A stretch of DNA of 36,533 nt from Aeromonas tecta (lineage in GTDB: Bacteria > Pseudomonadota > Gammaproteobacteria > Enterobacterales > Aeromonadaceae): the NCBI RefSeq assembly GCF_000820185.1, contig NZ_CDCA01000037.1, forward strand, positions 1-36,533, read 5' to 3'. This document shows, piece by piece, positions 29,189-36,507 of the stretch. Below the pieces are notes generated by a model that saw only the letters and a program-made list of their open reading frames with translations, made no database searches and was not told where the DNA came from. The stretch's first letter is position 1, and the number at the start of each line of letters is the position of its first letter. The position numbers and the translations under genes are program-made.

Positions 29189-30151
29189 ATGGAAGGCGCC
29201 AGCAAGCCCCGCCTGCATGAACAGGTCAGGACAGTGATGCGTTTACATCACTACAGCATCCGTACTGAAAAGTCCTACTGGTACTGGATCCACAATTTCA
29301 TACGTTTTCATTAACTGTGACACCCGCAGGAACTCGGCACTGTTGAGGTCAATGCCTATCTCACCTGGCTTGCCGCCGAACGAAAGGTCGCCGCCGCAAC
29401 TCAGAATCTGGCACTCAATGCACTGGTTTTCCTGTATGCCAAGGTGTTGCGACAACCCCTTGGTCAGATCGGCGAGATTGTGTGCGCGAAACCCTCGGCT
29501 CGGATCCCATGTGTGCTGACTCACGAAGAGGCAACTGCGCTGATCGCACAGCTAGGTCAACCATATCAATTGCTGGCGTCGCTGATGTACGGCGCCGGCT
29601 TGCGTGTCGTGGAGGCTGCACGTTTACGTATCAAGGATGTGGATTTCGACAAGCAAATCATCACTATCCATGACGGTAAAGGAGCCAAAGATCGTACAAC
29701 GCTCTTACCAGCCCCCTTGATCGCACCACTACTGGAGCGCAGAGAGCGCATGTTTAACGCCTGGAAACAGCAGGACAGCTTTTATCATCCCCCCGTCAGC
29801 CTGCCGTTTGCGTTACGACGCAAGTACCCCAATGCCGGACGTTCCTTCGAGTGGCAATGGCTGTTCCCATCAACAGCGCTTTGTATGGATGAGGGCGGAC
29901 AGATTGTTCGCCATCACATTCACGTCAGTACCATACAGAAAGCGGTCAGACATGCCGTCAGGCAATCCAACCTGCACACACCAGCCAGTTGCCATACTTT
30001 TCGCCACAGTTTTGCCACCGAGCTGCTGAGCCGTGGCAGTGATAACCGGACCGTGCAGACGCTGCTGGGGCACACCAATGTACGCACGACGCAGATCTAT
30101 ACGCATGTGCTGGGCCAGGGTTTTGCCGGTGTGATCAGCCCGCTTGGGTAA
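29189..30151 (+). pseudogene. intI: Integron integrase with two in-frame stop codons
   Basis: A tyrosine recombinase frame of 320 codons with AGGGG 7 nt before the ATG. The N-terminal core-binding text (EKSYWYWIHNFIRFH) runs to codon 41, then come TAA (29312-29314), CTG and TGA (29318-29320). The same frame continues undamaged as HPQELGTVEVNAYL to the end. The catalytic set is intact: Arg in GAGLRVVEAARL, Lys in DGKGAKDRT, His/Arg in CHTFRHSFATELL, His in LLGHTNVRTT and Tyr in QIYTHVL. The IntI-specific insert ALRRKYPNAGRSFEWQWLFP separates it from XerC/D. Loss seems recent because only two codons are affected. A downstream internal start would lack part of the N-domain. Confidence 0.9.
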
Positions 30152-30632
30152 ACGCTATGCTGTTTGATGTGGGCGTGTCATTTCTGTTGTACATCCATGC
30201 TGCCCACGTCCAGTACTGTCTGGTTATGTGCTGCTGATTTGCAACCAGAAAATGGGCCCCCATTTTGAGGAGCCGTGTGCGAGGAGCTCGCTTGCCAGTC
30301 TCTTCAGGCAAGGCTACCGCCCCTGGGTTTCAGCCCCCGGCCCGATGCTGTTAACCTTTGCTGTGTCAATAATCGCTGCCATGACGCTCCCCCGAGAGAT
30401 GGATTGTCGTTTGGCTATCTTAAGGGAGCAGATCGAGACATGGGAAGAGGGAGTTGATAAAAATCTGAGCTGGTTCAACCGATTAGTGAGAAATTACTGC
30501 CTTTAGTCGACAGTTTGGTTGGCAGAGAATGTAGATATTCCCCTCACCCCGACCCTCTGCCACAGCGAGAGGGTAATAGATAAGGGAGCCCGTTTGGGCT
30601 CCCTTCTGGCGGCGAAGTTTCCACGGCCACAC
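30152..30632. other. Region after intI without a confident gene
   Basis: A frame at 30228-30506 (+) exists, but only its last part (about 40 codons from an ATG at 30380) looks protein-like, and it has no ribosome site or family. A hairpin AAGGGAGCCC-GTTT-GGGCTCCCTT stands at 30582-30605 without a clear T-run. The segment is GC-richer than the cassette array. Confidence 0.4.
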
Positions 30633-30839
30633 TCATTCTGGCAATTCAGTATCGGCAGGGGTAGCCGCGATAAGTGCGCGAGTTCGAGCTGCCACTGCTA
30701 GGTTGCGATCTACAGCGAGCTGGCGATTTTTGGTGCAAAGGGAAGTACGGATAGCGAAGGGCAAGCCACGGTCACGTAATGACTTAGGCAGCGGGAGACG
30801 AGTGTAGTAGGTGCCGGAGGCATTTTTGTTCAGGTACAT
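30633..30839 (-). pseudogene. Truncated tyrosine-recombinase (island integrase) N-terminus
   Basis: About 68 residues beginning MYLNKNASGTYYTRLPLPKS and continuing with RTSLCTKNRQLAVDRNLAVA, the start of the arm-binding/DUF6538-type domain of tRNA-associated phage-like integrases. A full member would have over 350 residues; here a stop follows residue 68 and the catalytic domain is absent. It lies 85 bp from the tRNA-Ser 3' end and reads away from it, the usual position for an island integrase. Family placement rests on memory of such N-termini. Confidence 0.68.
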
Positions 30840-30890
30840 GATTGTTCCACCCAGTTGATCCAGGAAAAAAATCACGCAAGTCTAGAAATG

Positions 30891-30918
30891 AAAAAAACCC
30901 GTTGAAATTCAACGGGTT
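30891..30918 (-). terminator. Terminator following tRNA-Ser
   Basis: On the minus strand AACCCGTTGAA pairs with TTCAACGGGTT and is followed by a T-run. It lies inside the island boundary, so it was probably brought by the island to replace the original tRNA terminator. Confidence 0.85.
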
Positions 30919-30923
30919 ATATT

Positions 30924-31011
30924 TGGCGGTGAGGGAGGGATTCGAACCCTCGATACGTTGCCGTATACACACTTTCCAGGCGTGCTCCTTCAGCCACTCG
31001 GACACCTCACC
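30924..31011 (-). tRNA. tRNA-Ser (anticodon GGA)
   Basis: 88 nt with a long variable arm, acceptor GGTGAGG/CCTCACC, anticodon loop CTGGAAA (GGA), T-arm GAGGGTTCGAATCCCTC and an encoded CCA at 30926-30924. The gene is intact and serves as the island's integration target. Confidence 0.96.
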
Positions 31012-31084
31012 AATTTGTTTTAGTTACCTGCCTGTGGCTTGCGGAGCACGCGTTGCGTGCTTTCTTGCCGATTTCATCGGCTGG

Positions 31085-31105
31085 CAGCCACTTGGACACA
31101 TCACC
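31085..31105 (-). repeat. Remnant of a second tRNA-Ser 5' end
   Basis: Matches the first 21 bases of the intact tRNA-Ser in 19 positions (minus: GGTGATGTGTCCAAGTGGCTG). The remaining sequence up to 31020 keeps small hairpins but no tRNA fold. Probably a decayed tandem copy or a footprint of another insertion. Confidence 0.65.
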
Positions 31106-31250
31106 AAATTTTGGTCTGTGGTTTAACGTGTTCAGCCAACACGGGTTCGCTGCGCTAACGCGCCGGAACGGGGCGTAATTTAGGGGAAAGGTCCGCCGCC
31201 GTCAACGGCTTTTTGGCCAAGGCGAACCGTTCGTACATTTAACGCGCAGA

Positions 31251-31703
31251 TTAATGCACAGACTCCGGTGCAACCTGAATTTCCGGCAGGTTGAGGAAGC
31301 CCAGTCGCTCGCATTCGGAGATAACTTCGTGAGTCGCCGCCGTGGTGCTCTCGACGAACAGCAAGAACTGCTCCACGGTGAGCCCGGCCTTGGTGAAGAC
31401 GGTGTGACCGACGATGAGGCGTGGCAGGTTGTCGTCGATGATGTCGAGGAACACCTTGAGAGACGGGTATTGCATGTTGAGGCGACCCAGCTCGGCCATC
31501 AGCGGCAGCAGCGATGAGGGGCGCACCTCCAGCTCGGATGAAAACAGCAGCCCTTCTTCTTCGACAAAGATCCGGCTCTCCTGAATGCTGTCGACCGACT
31601 GCAGGGAGACCATGTGGATGCCGTGGCACTGATCGCAAACATAGTGCTCGATCCGAGCCTGTTGCAGCCAACGCATTATCATTTCAGAGCTGGGGATATT
31701 CAT
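31251..31703 (-). CDS. ybjN: YbjN family protein
   Basis: 150 residues. It matches the E. coli YbjN pattern in order: a Cys pair YVCDQCHGIHM, then GLLFSSELEVRPSSLLPLMA, then VKAFLD-like VKVFLDIIDDNLPRLIV and a C-terminal helix. YbjN has a type III secretion chaperone-like fold and affects motility, biofilm and stress in enterobacteria; its molecular role is unsettled. Start 31703 (MNIPSSEMIMRWL) is chosen by family length; the ATG just before it (31706) is equally possible. The region 31106-31250 has no gene. Confidence 0.88.
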   Translation of the reverse strand: MNIPSSEMIMRWLQQARIEHYVCDQCHGIHMVSLQSVDSIQESRIFVEEEGLLFSSELEVRPSSLLPLMAELGRLNMQYPSLKVFLDIIDDNLPRLIVGHTVFTKAGLTVEQFLLFVESTTAATHEVISECERLGFLNLPEIQVAPESVH

Positions 31704-31864
31704 CATTTTCACGAACACAATAAGGATCAAGGGGCGCAGTCTAAACCAATTTTCCGGTAACCAAAAGCGCGCAGGCCGGATAAGCCGGCGTCTCGCTTCT
31801 TTTTGGCAAGCGCTATGCATATACTCAGCCATTCTCGCCTAACACTCGCCCCACAGGGGGCCCG

Positions 31865-33202
31865 ATGACCATCCAAGAAAAATATCGCCTGCACCTCAAA
31901 TCCCTCTCGGATGAATTGCTTGCCCTGCAAAAGCCCATTCGTATCCTGGATGCCATCAAGTGGCCCCGCCATCTGCAGACCGAGTTTTTGGCCAAAGGGG
32001 GACGAGAACTGCCCGCCATCGACGCGAACTTCTACCAGTCCCTCCCCCTGGACTTCGATCCGCGCAACAAATACCTGGAGCTCAAAGAGCTCAGGGACAG
32101 GATCAGACGGCGGCTCGGCCCCCAGGACGATCTGGGGCGGATCCTGCAAGAGACGGTGGATCAGTACATGGTGGTCATCGAGATGTTGCGCCAACGCGGA
32201 CAGCCCGAGTTTCAGCGCTACAGCCAGATCCTCTACGGCTCGGCCAGCGATCACCTGCGCGGGGATCGCAAGACCTTGAAAGAATTGGGAGCGCGCCTGT
32301 GCGATATCTTCTCCCTGCCCGGTGCCCGTCACCTTGTTCGCCCCTATCCCAAGGAATTTGAAGGGGAAGCGGCGGTGGCCAAGCTGCAGGGCAAGCTGTC
32401 GAGCTACTTCGAGGATGGCGCCATCCAGGTCAAGCTGAGCGATGGCATCGTCTCGGATGCCGCCGCCGGTGGTGATTACATCAAGCTGAGCTCCCACGCC
32501 CGCTTCTCGGAGCTGGACCTGCAGGTGCTGGAGGTGCACGAAGGCTGGGTACACGTGGGCACCACCTTGAACGGTCGCCAGCAATCCTACGCCACCTGGC
32601 TGGGCGCGGGTTCACCGCGCATCACCGCCTGTCAGGAGGGGCTGGCGGTGCTTATCGAGACGCTCACCTTCAGCTCCTTCCCGGACAGGGCCAAGCGCAT
32701 CTCGGATCGGGTGATGGCCATCGACATGGCGGAGCGCGGCGCCGACTTTATCGAGGTGTTCCGCCACTTTGTCGAGAAAGGCGCCAGCGAGCACGACGCC
32801 TACAAGATAACCCAACGGGTGTTTCGTGGCGGCATGGTCGAGGGAGGCGCCTGCTTCACCAAGGATCTCTCCTACGTGAAGGGCTATGTGGAGACGGTCA
32901 ACTTCATCCGCAGCGCCGTGCTGGAGGGGGTGCCGGAGATCCTGCCCATGCTGTTCGTCGGCAAGGTGACCCTGGACGACATACCTGTGCTCTACCAGCA
33001 CTACCTGGAGGGGCTCATCGATGCCCCCCGCTACCTGCCCCCCATGTTTCGGGATCTCACCGGCCTCTACGTCTGGTTCGGCTTCGCCTCCGGCATGTCA
33101 CTCATCGACATCGGCCGGGTGCAGCAGCATTTTCGCCAGCTGTTCCACCGCCTGCCGGTGGCCGACCCCATCATAGCGCCGGTGGATATCGAACTGGACT
33201 AA
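31865..33202 (+). CDS. DUF1704/QEGLA-motif putative metallopeptidase
   Basis: 445 residues of the DUF1704 family, named in bacteria after the motif QEGLA, seen here in ITACQEGLAVLIE (about residue 256). The metallopeptidase-like HExxxH is LEVHEGWVHVGT (about residues 222-233), and the QEGLA Glu would be a third zinc ligand. The eukaryotic relative MATCAP is a tubulin tyrosine carboxypeptidase with the same motif layout. The bacterial role is unknown; the old name 'flavohemoglobin expression-modulating' has thin support. It is divergent from ybjN and ends before a bidirectional terminator shared with tdk. Confidence 0.88.
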   Translation: MTIQEKYRLHLKSLSDELLALQKPIRILDAIKWPRHLQTEFLAKGGRELPAIDANFYQSLPLDFDPRNKYLELKELRDRIRRRLGPQDDLGRILQETVDQYMVVIEMLRQRGQPEFQRYSQILYGSASDHLRGDRKTLKELGARLCDIFSLPGARHLVRPYPKEFEGEAAVAKLQGKLSSYFEDGAIQVKLSDGIVSDAAAGGDYIKLSSHARFSELDLQVLEVHEGWVHVGTTLNGRQQSYATWLGAGSPRITACQEGLAVLIETLTFSSFPDRAKRISDRVMAIDMAERGADFIEVFRHFVEKGASEHDAYKITQRVFRGGMVEGGACFTKDLSYVKGYVETVNFIRSAVLEGVPEILPMLFVGKVTLDDIPVLYQHYLEGLIDAPRYLPPMFRDLTGLYVWFGFASGMSLIDIGRVQQHFRQLFHRLPVADPIIAPVDIELD

Positions 33203-33226
33203 GCCGGATTGGATGGAATTTCTCAC

Positions 33227-33263
33227 AATAAAAAGGGCGCCTTGTCGGCGCCCTTTTTATTTA
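33227..33263. terminator. Bidirectional terminator between DUF1704 gene and tdk
   Basis: AATAAAAAGGGCGCC pairs with GGCGCCCTTTTTATT around TTGTC, with A- and T-runs on both sides. Confidence 0.92.
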
Positions 33264-33272
33264 TATGTTCGC

Positions 33273-33854
33273 TTACTTGAAGGCCCGGCCATCCAGGTAG
33301 TGTTTGCGACAGAGAGACACATAGCGATCGTTGCCGCCTATCTCAACCTGCTCGCCGTCACGCATCACCTGCCCCGCTTCATTCACCCGGGAGTTCATGT
33401 GCGCCTTGTTGCCACACCAGCAGATGCTTTTGAGCTCCTCGAACTTGTCCGCGAGACAGAGCAGATGGTAGGAGCCCGGGAACAGCTCGCCGCGAAAATC
33501 GGTCTTGAGGCCGTAGGCGATGACCGGGATCTTGAGTTCATCGACGATGCGGGCCAGCTGGTAGACCTGCTCGCGGGTCAGGAACTGGGCCTCGTCGACG
33601 ATGAACACATCGATCTTCTTCTCGCCGTGGCGCGCCTGCACCATCTCGAACAGATCGCAGTTGTCACTGAACACCTCCACCTTCAGCTCCAGCCCTACCC
33701 TGGCGCTGATCACCCCGGCCCCGAAACGATCGTCGATGACCGGCGTCATGGCCAACGGGTACATGCCGCGCTCGAGGTAATTGAAGTGCGCCTGGATGAG
33801 CTGAGTCGACTTGCCCGAGTTCATGGTGGCGAATTTATAGTGCAGTGAAGCCAT
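33273..33854 (-). CDS. tdk: Thymidine kinase, type II
   Basis: 193 residues, the usual length for bacterial Tdk. It phosphorylates thymidine with ATP for salvage. The P-loop is FATMNSGKST (8-17), the catalytic Glu is in FIVDEAQFL, and the lid region has YGLKTDFRGELFPGS. The zinc ribbon is formed by ICWCGNKA and the later Cys in RYVSLCRKHY. All key residues are present. Confidence 0.97.
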   Translation of the reverse strand: MASLHYKFATMNSGKSTQLIQAHFNYLERGMYPLAMTPVIDDRFGAGVISARVGLELKVEVFSDNCDLFEMVQARHGEKKIDVFIVDEAQFLTREQVYQLARIVDELKIPVIAYGLKTDFRGELFPGSYHLLCLADKFEELKSICWCGNKAHMNSRVNEAGQVMRDGEQVEIGGNDRYVSLCRKHYLDGRAFK

Positions 33855-33940
33855 GATGCTGTTCCGAAACTGAATTTATGGGGCGCATGCTAACCAAAGC
33901 CCCCGCCAAAACCAAGGGGCCCGTGGGCCCCTTGTTTAAT

Positions 33941-35521
33941 TTATGCGACAACCAGGTCTCGTTGGAGACGCGCCTTGCGCAGATGGTAGCTGGAGAAGAT
34001 GATGAACCAGAGTCCGCTGACGGTGAAACCGGCCAGCACCGAGTGCATCAGCCCCATCACCAGATAACCGAGCGCGGCACCGAAGGCGATGGCCAGCGCA
34101 TAGGGCAGCTGGGTCATCACGTGATCGATGTGATGGCAACCGGCACCGGTGGCCGAGAGGATACTGGTACTGGAGATGGGCGAGCTGTGATCGCCAAACA
34201 CCGAACCCGCCAGCACCGCGGCCAGCATCGGCAGCATCAGGCTGATGTCGCTGGCGGCGGCCATGTCACCGGCCAGCGGCAGCATGATGCCGAAGGTGCC
34301 CCAGCTGGTGCCAGTGGCAAAGGCCATGGCGCAGGAGAGGATGAACACCACCGCCGGCAGCACTTCGATGGGCAGGTTGCCGTTGGCCATGGAGGCCAGG
34401 TACTTGCCGGTCTCCACGTCACGCACCACGGCACCAATGGTCCAGGCGAACAGCAGGATGTTGATGGCCGGCAGCATGGCCATGATCCCTTGCGGGGCGG
34501 CCTTCATCCAGTTCTTGGCACCCAGCTTAAGGCGCATGGCCAGACCGATGGAGACCACCAGGCTGCACAGGGCGCCGTAGACCAGGGAGGAGCCGACATT
34601 GGTGTTCTCGAAGGATCCGAGCACGCTGAACGGCAGGCCTTTGCCTTCCAGCACGGCGGCGCCGGAGTCAATCATGAAGTAGACGGTCGCCAGGGTCAGG
34701 GTCAGGATCGGCAGCACCATGTCGATCATGCCACCGTTGCTCTCCTCCGGGGACTCCATGTCCAGCCCGATGGGGCGGCCCTTGGACTCATCCCACAGTT
34801 TGCCTTCCAGCGCCCACTGCTCGTGCTGACGCATGGAGCCGATGTCGAGCTGGAACGCGATCACCACCAGCACCATGATCAGGGTGAACACGGCGTAGAG
34901 GTTCATCGGGATCATCTCGACAAAGGCGGAGATGGGGCTCTGGTCGGTCAGGCCGTGAGCCGCCATGATGCCCCCCACCAGGGCGATGATATAGGCGCCC
35001 CAGGAGGAGATGGGCATCAGCACGCAGACCGGCGCGGCGGTGGAGTCCAGCAGATAGGCCAGCTTGGCGCGGGAGATCTGGAAGCGATCGGTGACCGGAC
35101 GGCAGATGGCGCCAACCGACAGGCTGTGGAAGAAGTCATCGATGAAGAAGGCAAACACCATCATGCCGGTCAGGGCCTTGGCGCCCTTGCGGGTCTTGGC
35201 ACGCTTGGCGGCCCATTCGGCGAAGGCACGAGTGGCACCGGAGACGCTCATCAGGCTGATGAGACCGCCCAGCAGCAACATGAACAGGATCATGTTGACG
35301 TTATCGCGATTCACTGCCCCGTCTACCCAGAAGATCTTGAGCACGGTACCCAGCATGTAATGCAGGGAATCGAGGGGGGAAAACTGGTTGAGCAGCAGGC
35401 TGCCGGCAACGATGCCCACCCCGAGCGACACCAGGACGCGGCGGGTGATGATCGCCAGGGCGACGGCCAATAAAGGGGGGATAACTGACCAACCGGAGTC
35501 GGCGTAATGAACGATTTCCAT
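33941..35521 (-). CDS. lysW: NhaC-family transporter, probable lysine transporter (LysW type)
   Basis: 526 residues with 11-13 membrane segments, NhaC superfamily (VFAFFIDDFFHSLSVGAICR; ATGTSWGTFGIMLPLAG; VFGDHSSPISSTSIL). By sequence alone it would be called a Na+/H+ antiporter. The leader RNA, however, is a lysine riboswitch (35608-35779), and riboswitch-controlled NhaC proteins of gammaproteobacteria were predicted as lysine transporters (LysW). The start at 35521 (MEIVHYADSGW) is chosen because the longer frame to 35626 translates riboswitch and terminator sequence. Lysine as substrate is inference from regulation. Confidence 0.88.
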   Translation of the reverse strand: MEIVHYADSGWSVIPPLLAVALAIITRRVLVSLGVGIVAGSLLLNQFSPLDSLHYMLGTVLKIFWVDGAVNRDNVNMILFMLLLGGLISLMSVSGATRAFAEWAAKRAKTRKGAKALTGMMVFAFFIDDFFHSLSVGAICRPVTDRFQISRAKLAYLLDSTAAPVCVLMPISSWGAYIIALVGGIMAAHGLTDQSPISAFVEMIPMNLYAVFTLIMVLVVIAFQLDIGSMRQHEQWALEGKLWDESKGRPIGLDMESPEESNGGMIDMVLPILTLTLATVYFMIDSGAAVLEGKGLPFSVLGSFENTNVGSSLVYGALCSLVVSIGLAMRLKLGAKNWMKAAPQGIMAMLPAINILLFAWTIGAVVRDVETGKYLASMANGNLPIEVLPAVVFILSCAMAFATGTSWGTFGIMLPLAGDMAAASDISLMLPMLAAVLAGSVFGDHSSPISSTSILSATGAGCHHIDHVMTQLPYALAIAFGAALGYLVMGLMHSVLAGFTVSGLWFIIFSSYHLRKARLQRDLVVA

Positions 35522-35571
35522 GATCTCTTTGCACCTAAAGACAACAGGTGGAGATCTACCGAGAGGATAAA

Positions 35572-35609
35572 GAAACAAAACCCATGGGGAGGTAATACTC
35601 CTCAGCCCC
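35572..35609 (-). terminator. Riboswitch expression platform (terminator hairpin)
   Basis: In RNA sense, GGGGCTGAGG-AGTATTA-CCTCCCC folds into a hairpin followed by ATGGGTTTTGTTTC. Its 5' arm lies directly after the 3' strand of the aptamer P1 helix, so P1 formation on lysine binding would favour termination over an alternative fold. Confidence 0.7.
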
Positions 35610-35779
35610 TTCAGGTAGCGCTCCATAGTGGATGACTATGGCAGTCCTGCACCTGTTCGATGCAGAACCAGCAACCCGGTATGATGGCCTGGTCACTTCG
35701 GCGCCGACTCCTTTCCTCGAGCATCGCAGGCATCACCCTCCGCTCGGTTACTCATAGGCAGCGCGCCTCTACTTAAAGG
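35608..35779 (-). promoter_or_regulatory. Lysine riboswitch (L-box) aptamer
   Basis: 172 nt in minus sense. P1 pairs CCTTTAAGTAG (35779-35769) with CTACCTGAAGG (35618-35608), 10 of 11 with one G-U. The core has the conserved L-box blocks in order: AGAGGCGCGCTGCC with GAGTAACC, then AAGGAGTCGGCGCCGAAG, then GGTTGCTGGTTCTGCATCG with its loop partner AGGTGCAGGACTGCC, and the 3' closing ACTATGGAGCGCTACC. The match to E. coli lysC leader landmarks is by memory but extends across the entire motif. Confidence 0.87.
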
Positions 35780-35791
35780 TATTCGAGGCAC

Positions 35792-35819
35792 ATTTTATCG
35801 AGGCACCACGTGATAGCAA
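35792..35819 (-). promoter_or_regulatory. Promoter of the riboswitch-transporter unit
   Basis: On the minus strand TTGCTA (35819-35814) and TAAAAT (35797-35792) are 16 bp apart, 13 bp ahead of the P1 helix. Confidence 0.6.
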
Positions 35820-36018
35820 GTTTTTTGATTAAATTTCAACGTAAGTGTGGTGATATTTCGCATAAAGGTAGTCAAATGGTGCGACTAAATGAAATTAGTC
35901 GACATTTTCATCTATCTGGAGCCCATATGGAAATGTGCCCTCCCAATATAGGATGACGCTGTCCCCGGTAAATAGCGGCGGGCTTAATTTATATGTCGAA
36001 TTAATTAATTCAGTATGC

Positions 36019-36046
36019 TTGACTTGATGCCGAAGCCGCCTATAAA
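36019..36046 (+). promoter_or_regulatory. Probable hns promoter
   Basis: TTGACT (36019-36024) and TATAAA (36041-36046) are 16 bp apart, about 55 bp before the hns start. The surrounding 35820-36050 is AT-rich, as is common for self-regulated hns promoters. Confidence 0.6.
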
Positions 36047-36099
36047 TTAGCGAAAAGACAATCCATTCCCTGAATATCTCTGCTCGCGTGGTAGCCAAT

Positions 36100-36507
36100 A
36101 TGAACGAATTTCTGAAAGTACTGCTGAATATCCGTAGCCTGCGGGCAGCCTGCCGTGAATTGACCCTGGAGCAATTGGAAGAAGGCCTGGAAAAACTCAC
36201 CGCCATCGTCACCGAACGCCAACAGGATGAATCCGCCGAGCGTCAAGCCCGTGAAGAGCATCAGAAGAAAATTGCCGAATATGCCGAAATGCTGAAAGCC
36301 GCCGGGATCGATCCTGCGGAATTGGTGGGCACAGTCGCCGTCGATGCTCCCAAGGCCGGTAAAGGCAAGCGTGCCCCCCGCCCCGCCAAATATCGCTACC
36401 TCGATGACAACGGCGTGGAAAAAACCTGGACCGGTCAGGGCCGCATGCCCTCCACCATTGCCAAGGCCGTCGCCGAAGGTAAATCCGTGGAATCATTTGC
36501 CATCTGA
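36100..36507 (+). CDS. hns: H-NS nucleoid protein
   Basis: 135 residues. The N-terminal dimerisation helices (MNEFLKVLLNIRSLRAACRE; then ALEQLEEGLEKL-type coil to about residue 65), a flexible linker and the C-terminal AT-hook-like DNA-binding domain (RAPRPAKYRYLDDNGVEKTW then TGQGRMPSTI) match H-NS. The QGR core motif that inserts into the AT minor groove is present. It silences AT-rich horizontally acquired DNA, such as the integron island 5 kb away. The start at 36100 matches the family; a GTG at 36088 would add four residues. Confidence 0.97.
   Translation: MNEFLKVLLNIRSLRAACRELTLEQLEEGLEKLTAIVTERQQDESAERQAREEHQKKIAEYAEMLKAAGIDPAELVGTVAVDAPKAGKGKRAPRPAKYRYLDDNGVEKTWTGQGRMPSTIAKAVAEGKSVESFAI

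Larger units (their letters stand above)
25750..30151. mobile_element. Integron: broken intI, attI and five gene cassettes
   Basis: intI reads rightwards from 29189, and five cassettes, all read leftwards, lie on the other side of an attI-like site. This is the standard divergent integron layout. Each cassette gene ends at or just before an attC site of 120-135 bp. Four of the five attC sites resemble each other closely, as in sedentary chromosomal integrons; attC3 is of a different type. None of the cassettes is a known resistance gene. Confidence 0.85.
25437..30934. mobile_element. tRNA-Ser genomic island carrying an integron
   Basis: A 5.5-kb block lying between an imperfect copy of the tRNA-Ser 3' end (25437-25464) and the intact tRNA-Ser(GGA) at 30924-31011. 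A truncated tyrosine recombinase gene reads away from the tRNA just inside the right end. The layout is the classic one of a tRNA-integrated island. Its left two-thirds is clearly AT-richer than the flanks. The only intact content is an integron cassette array. The element lacks a full integrase and is probably immobile on its own. Confidence 0.72.

Noticed and set aside
30228..30506. 92-codon plus-strand frame after intI
   Set aside because: Proline/serine-rich first half looks random and no start signal precedes it; left as unassigned.
35522..35626. Longer start for the NhaC-family transporter
   Set aside because: The extra residues translate riboswitch and terminator sequence; the family starts at 35521.
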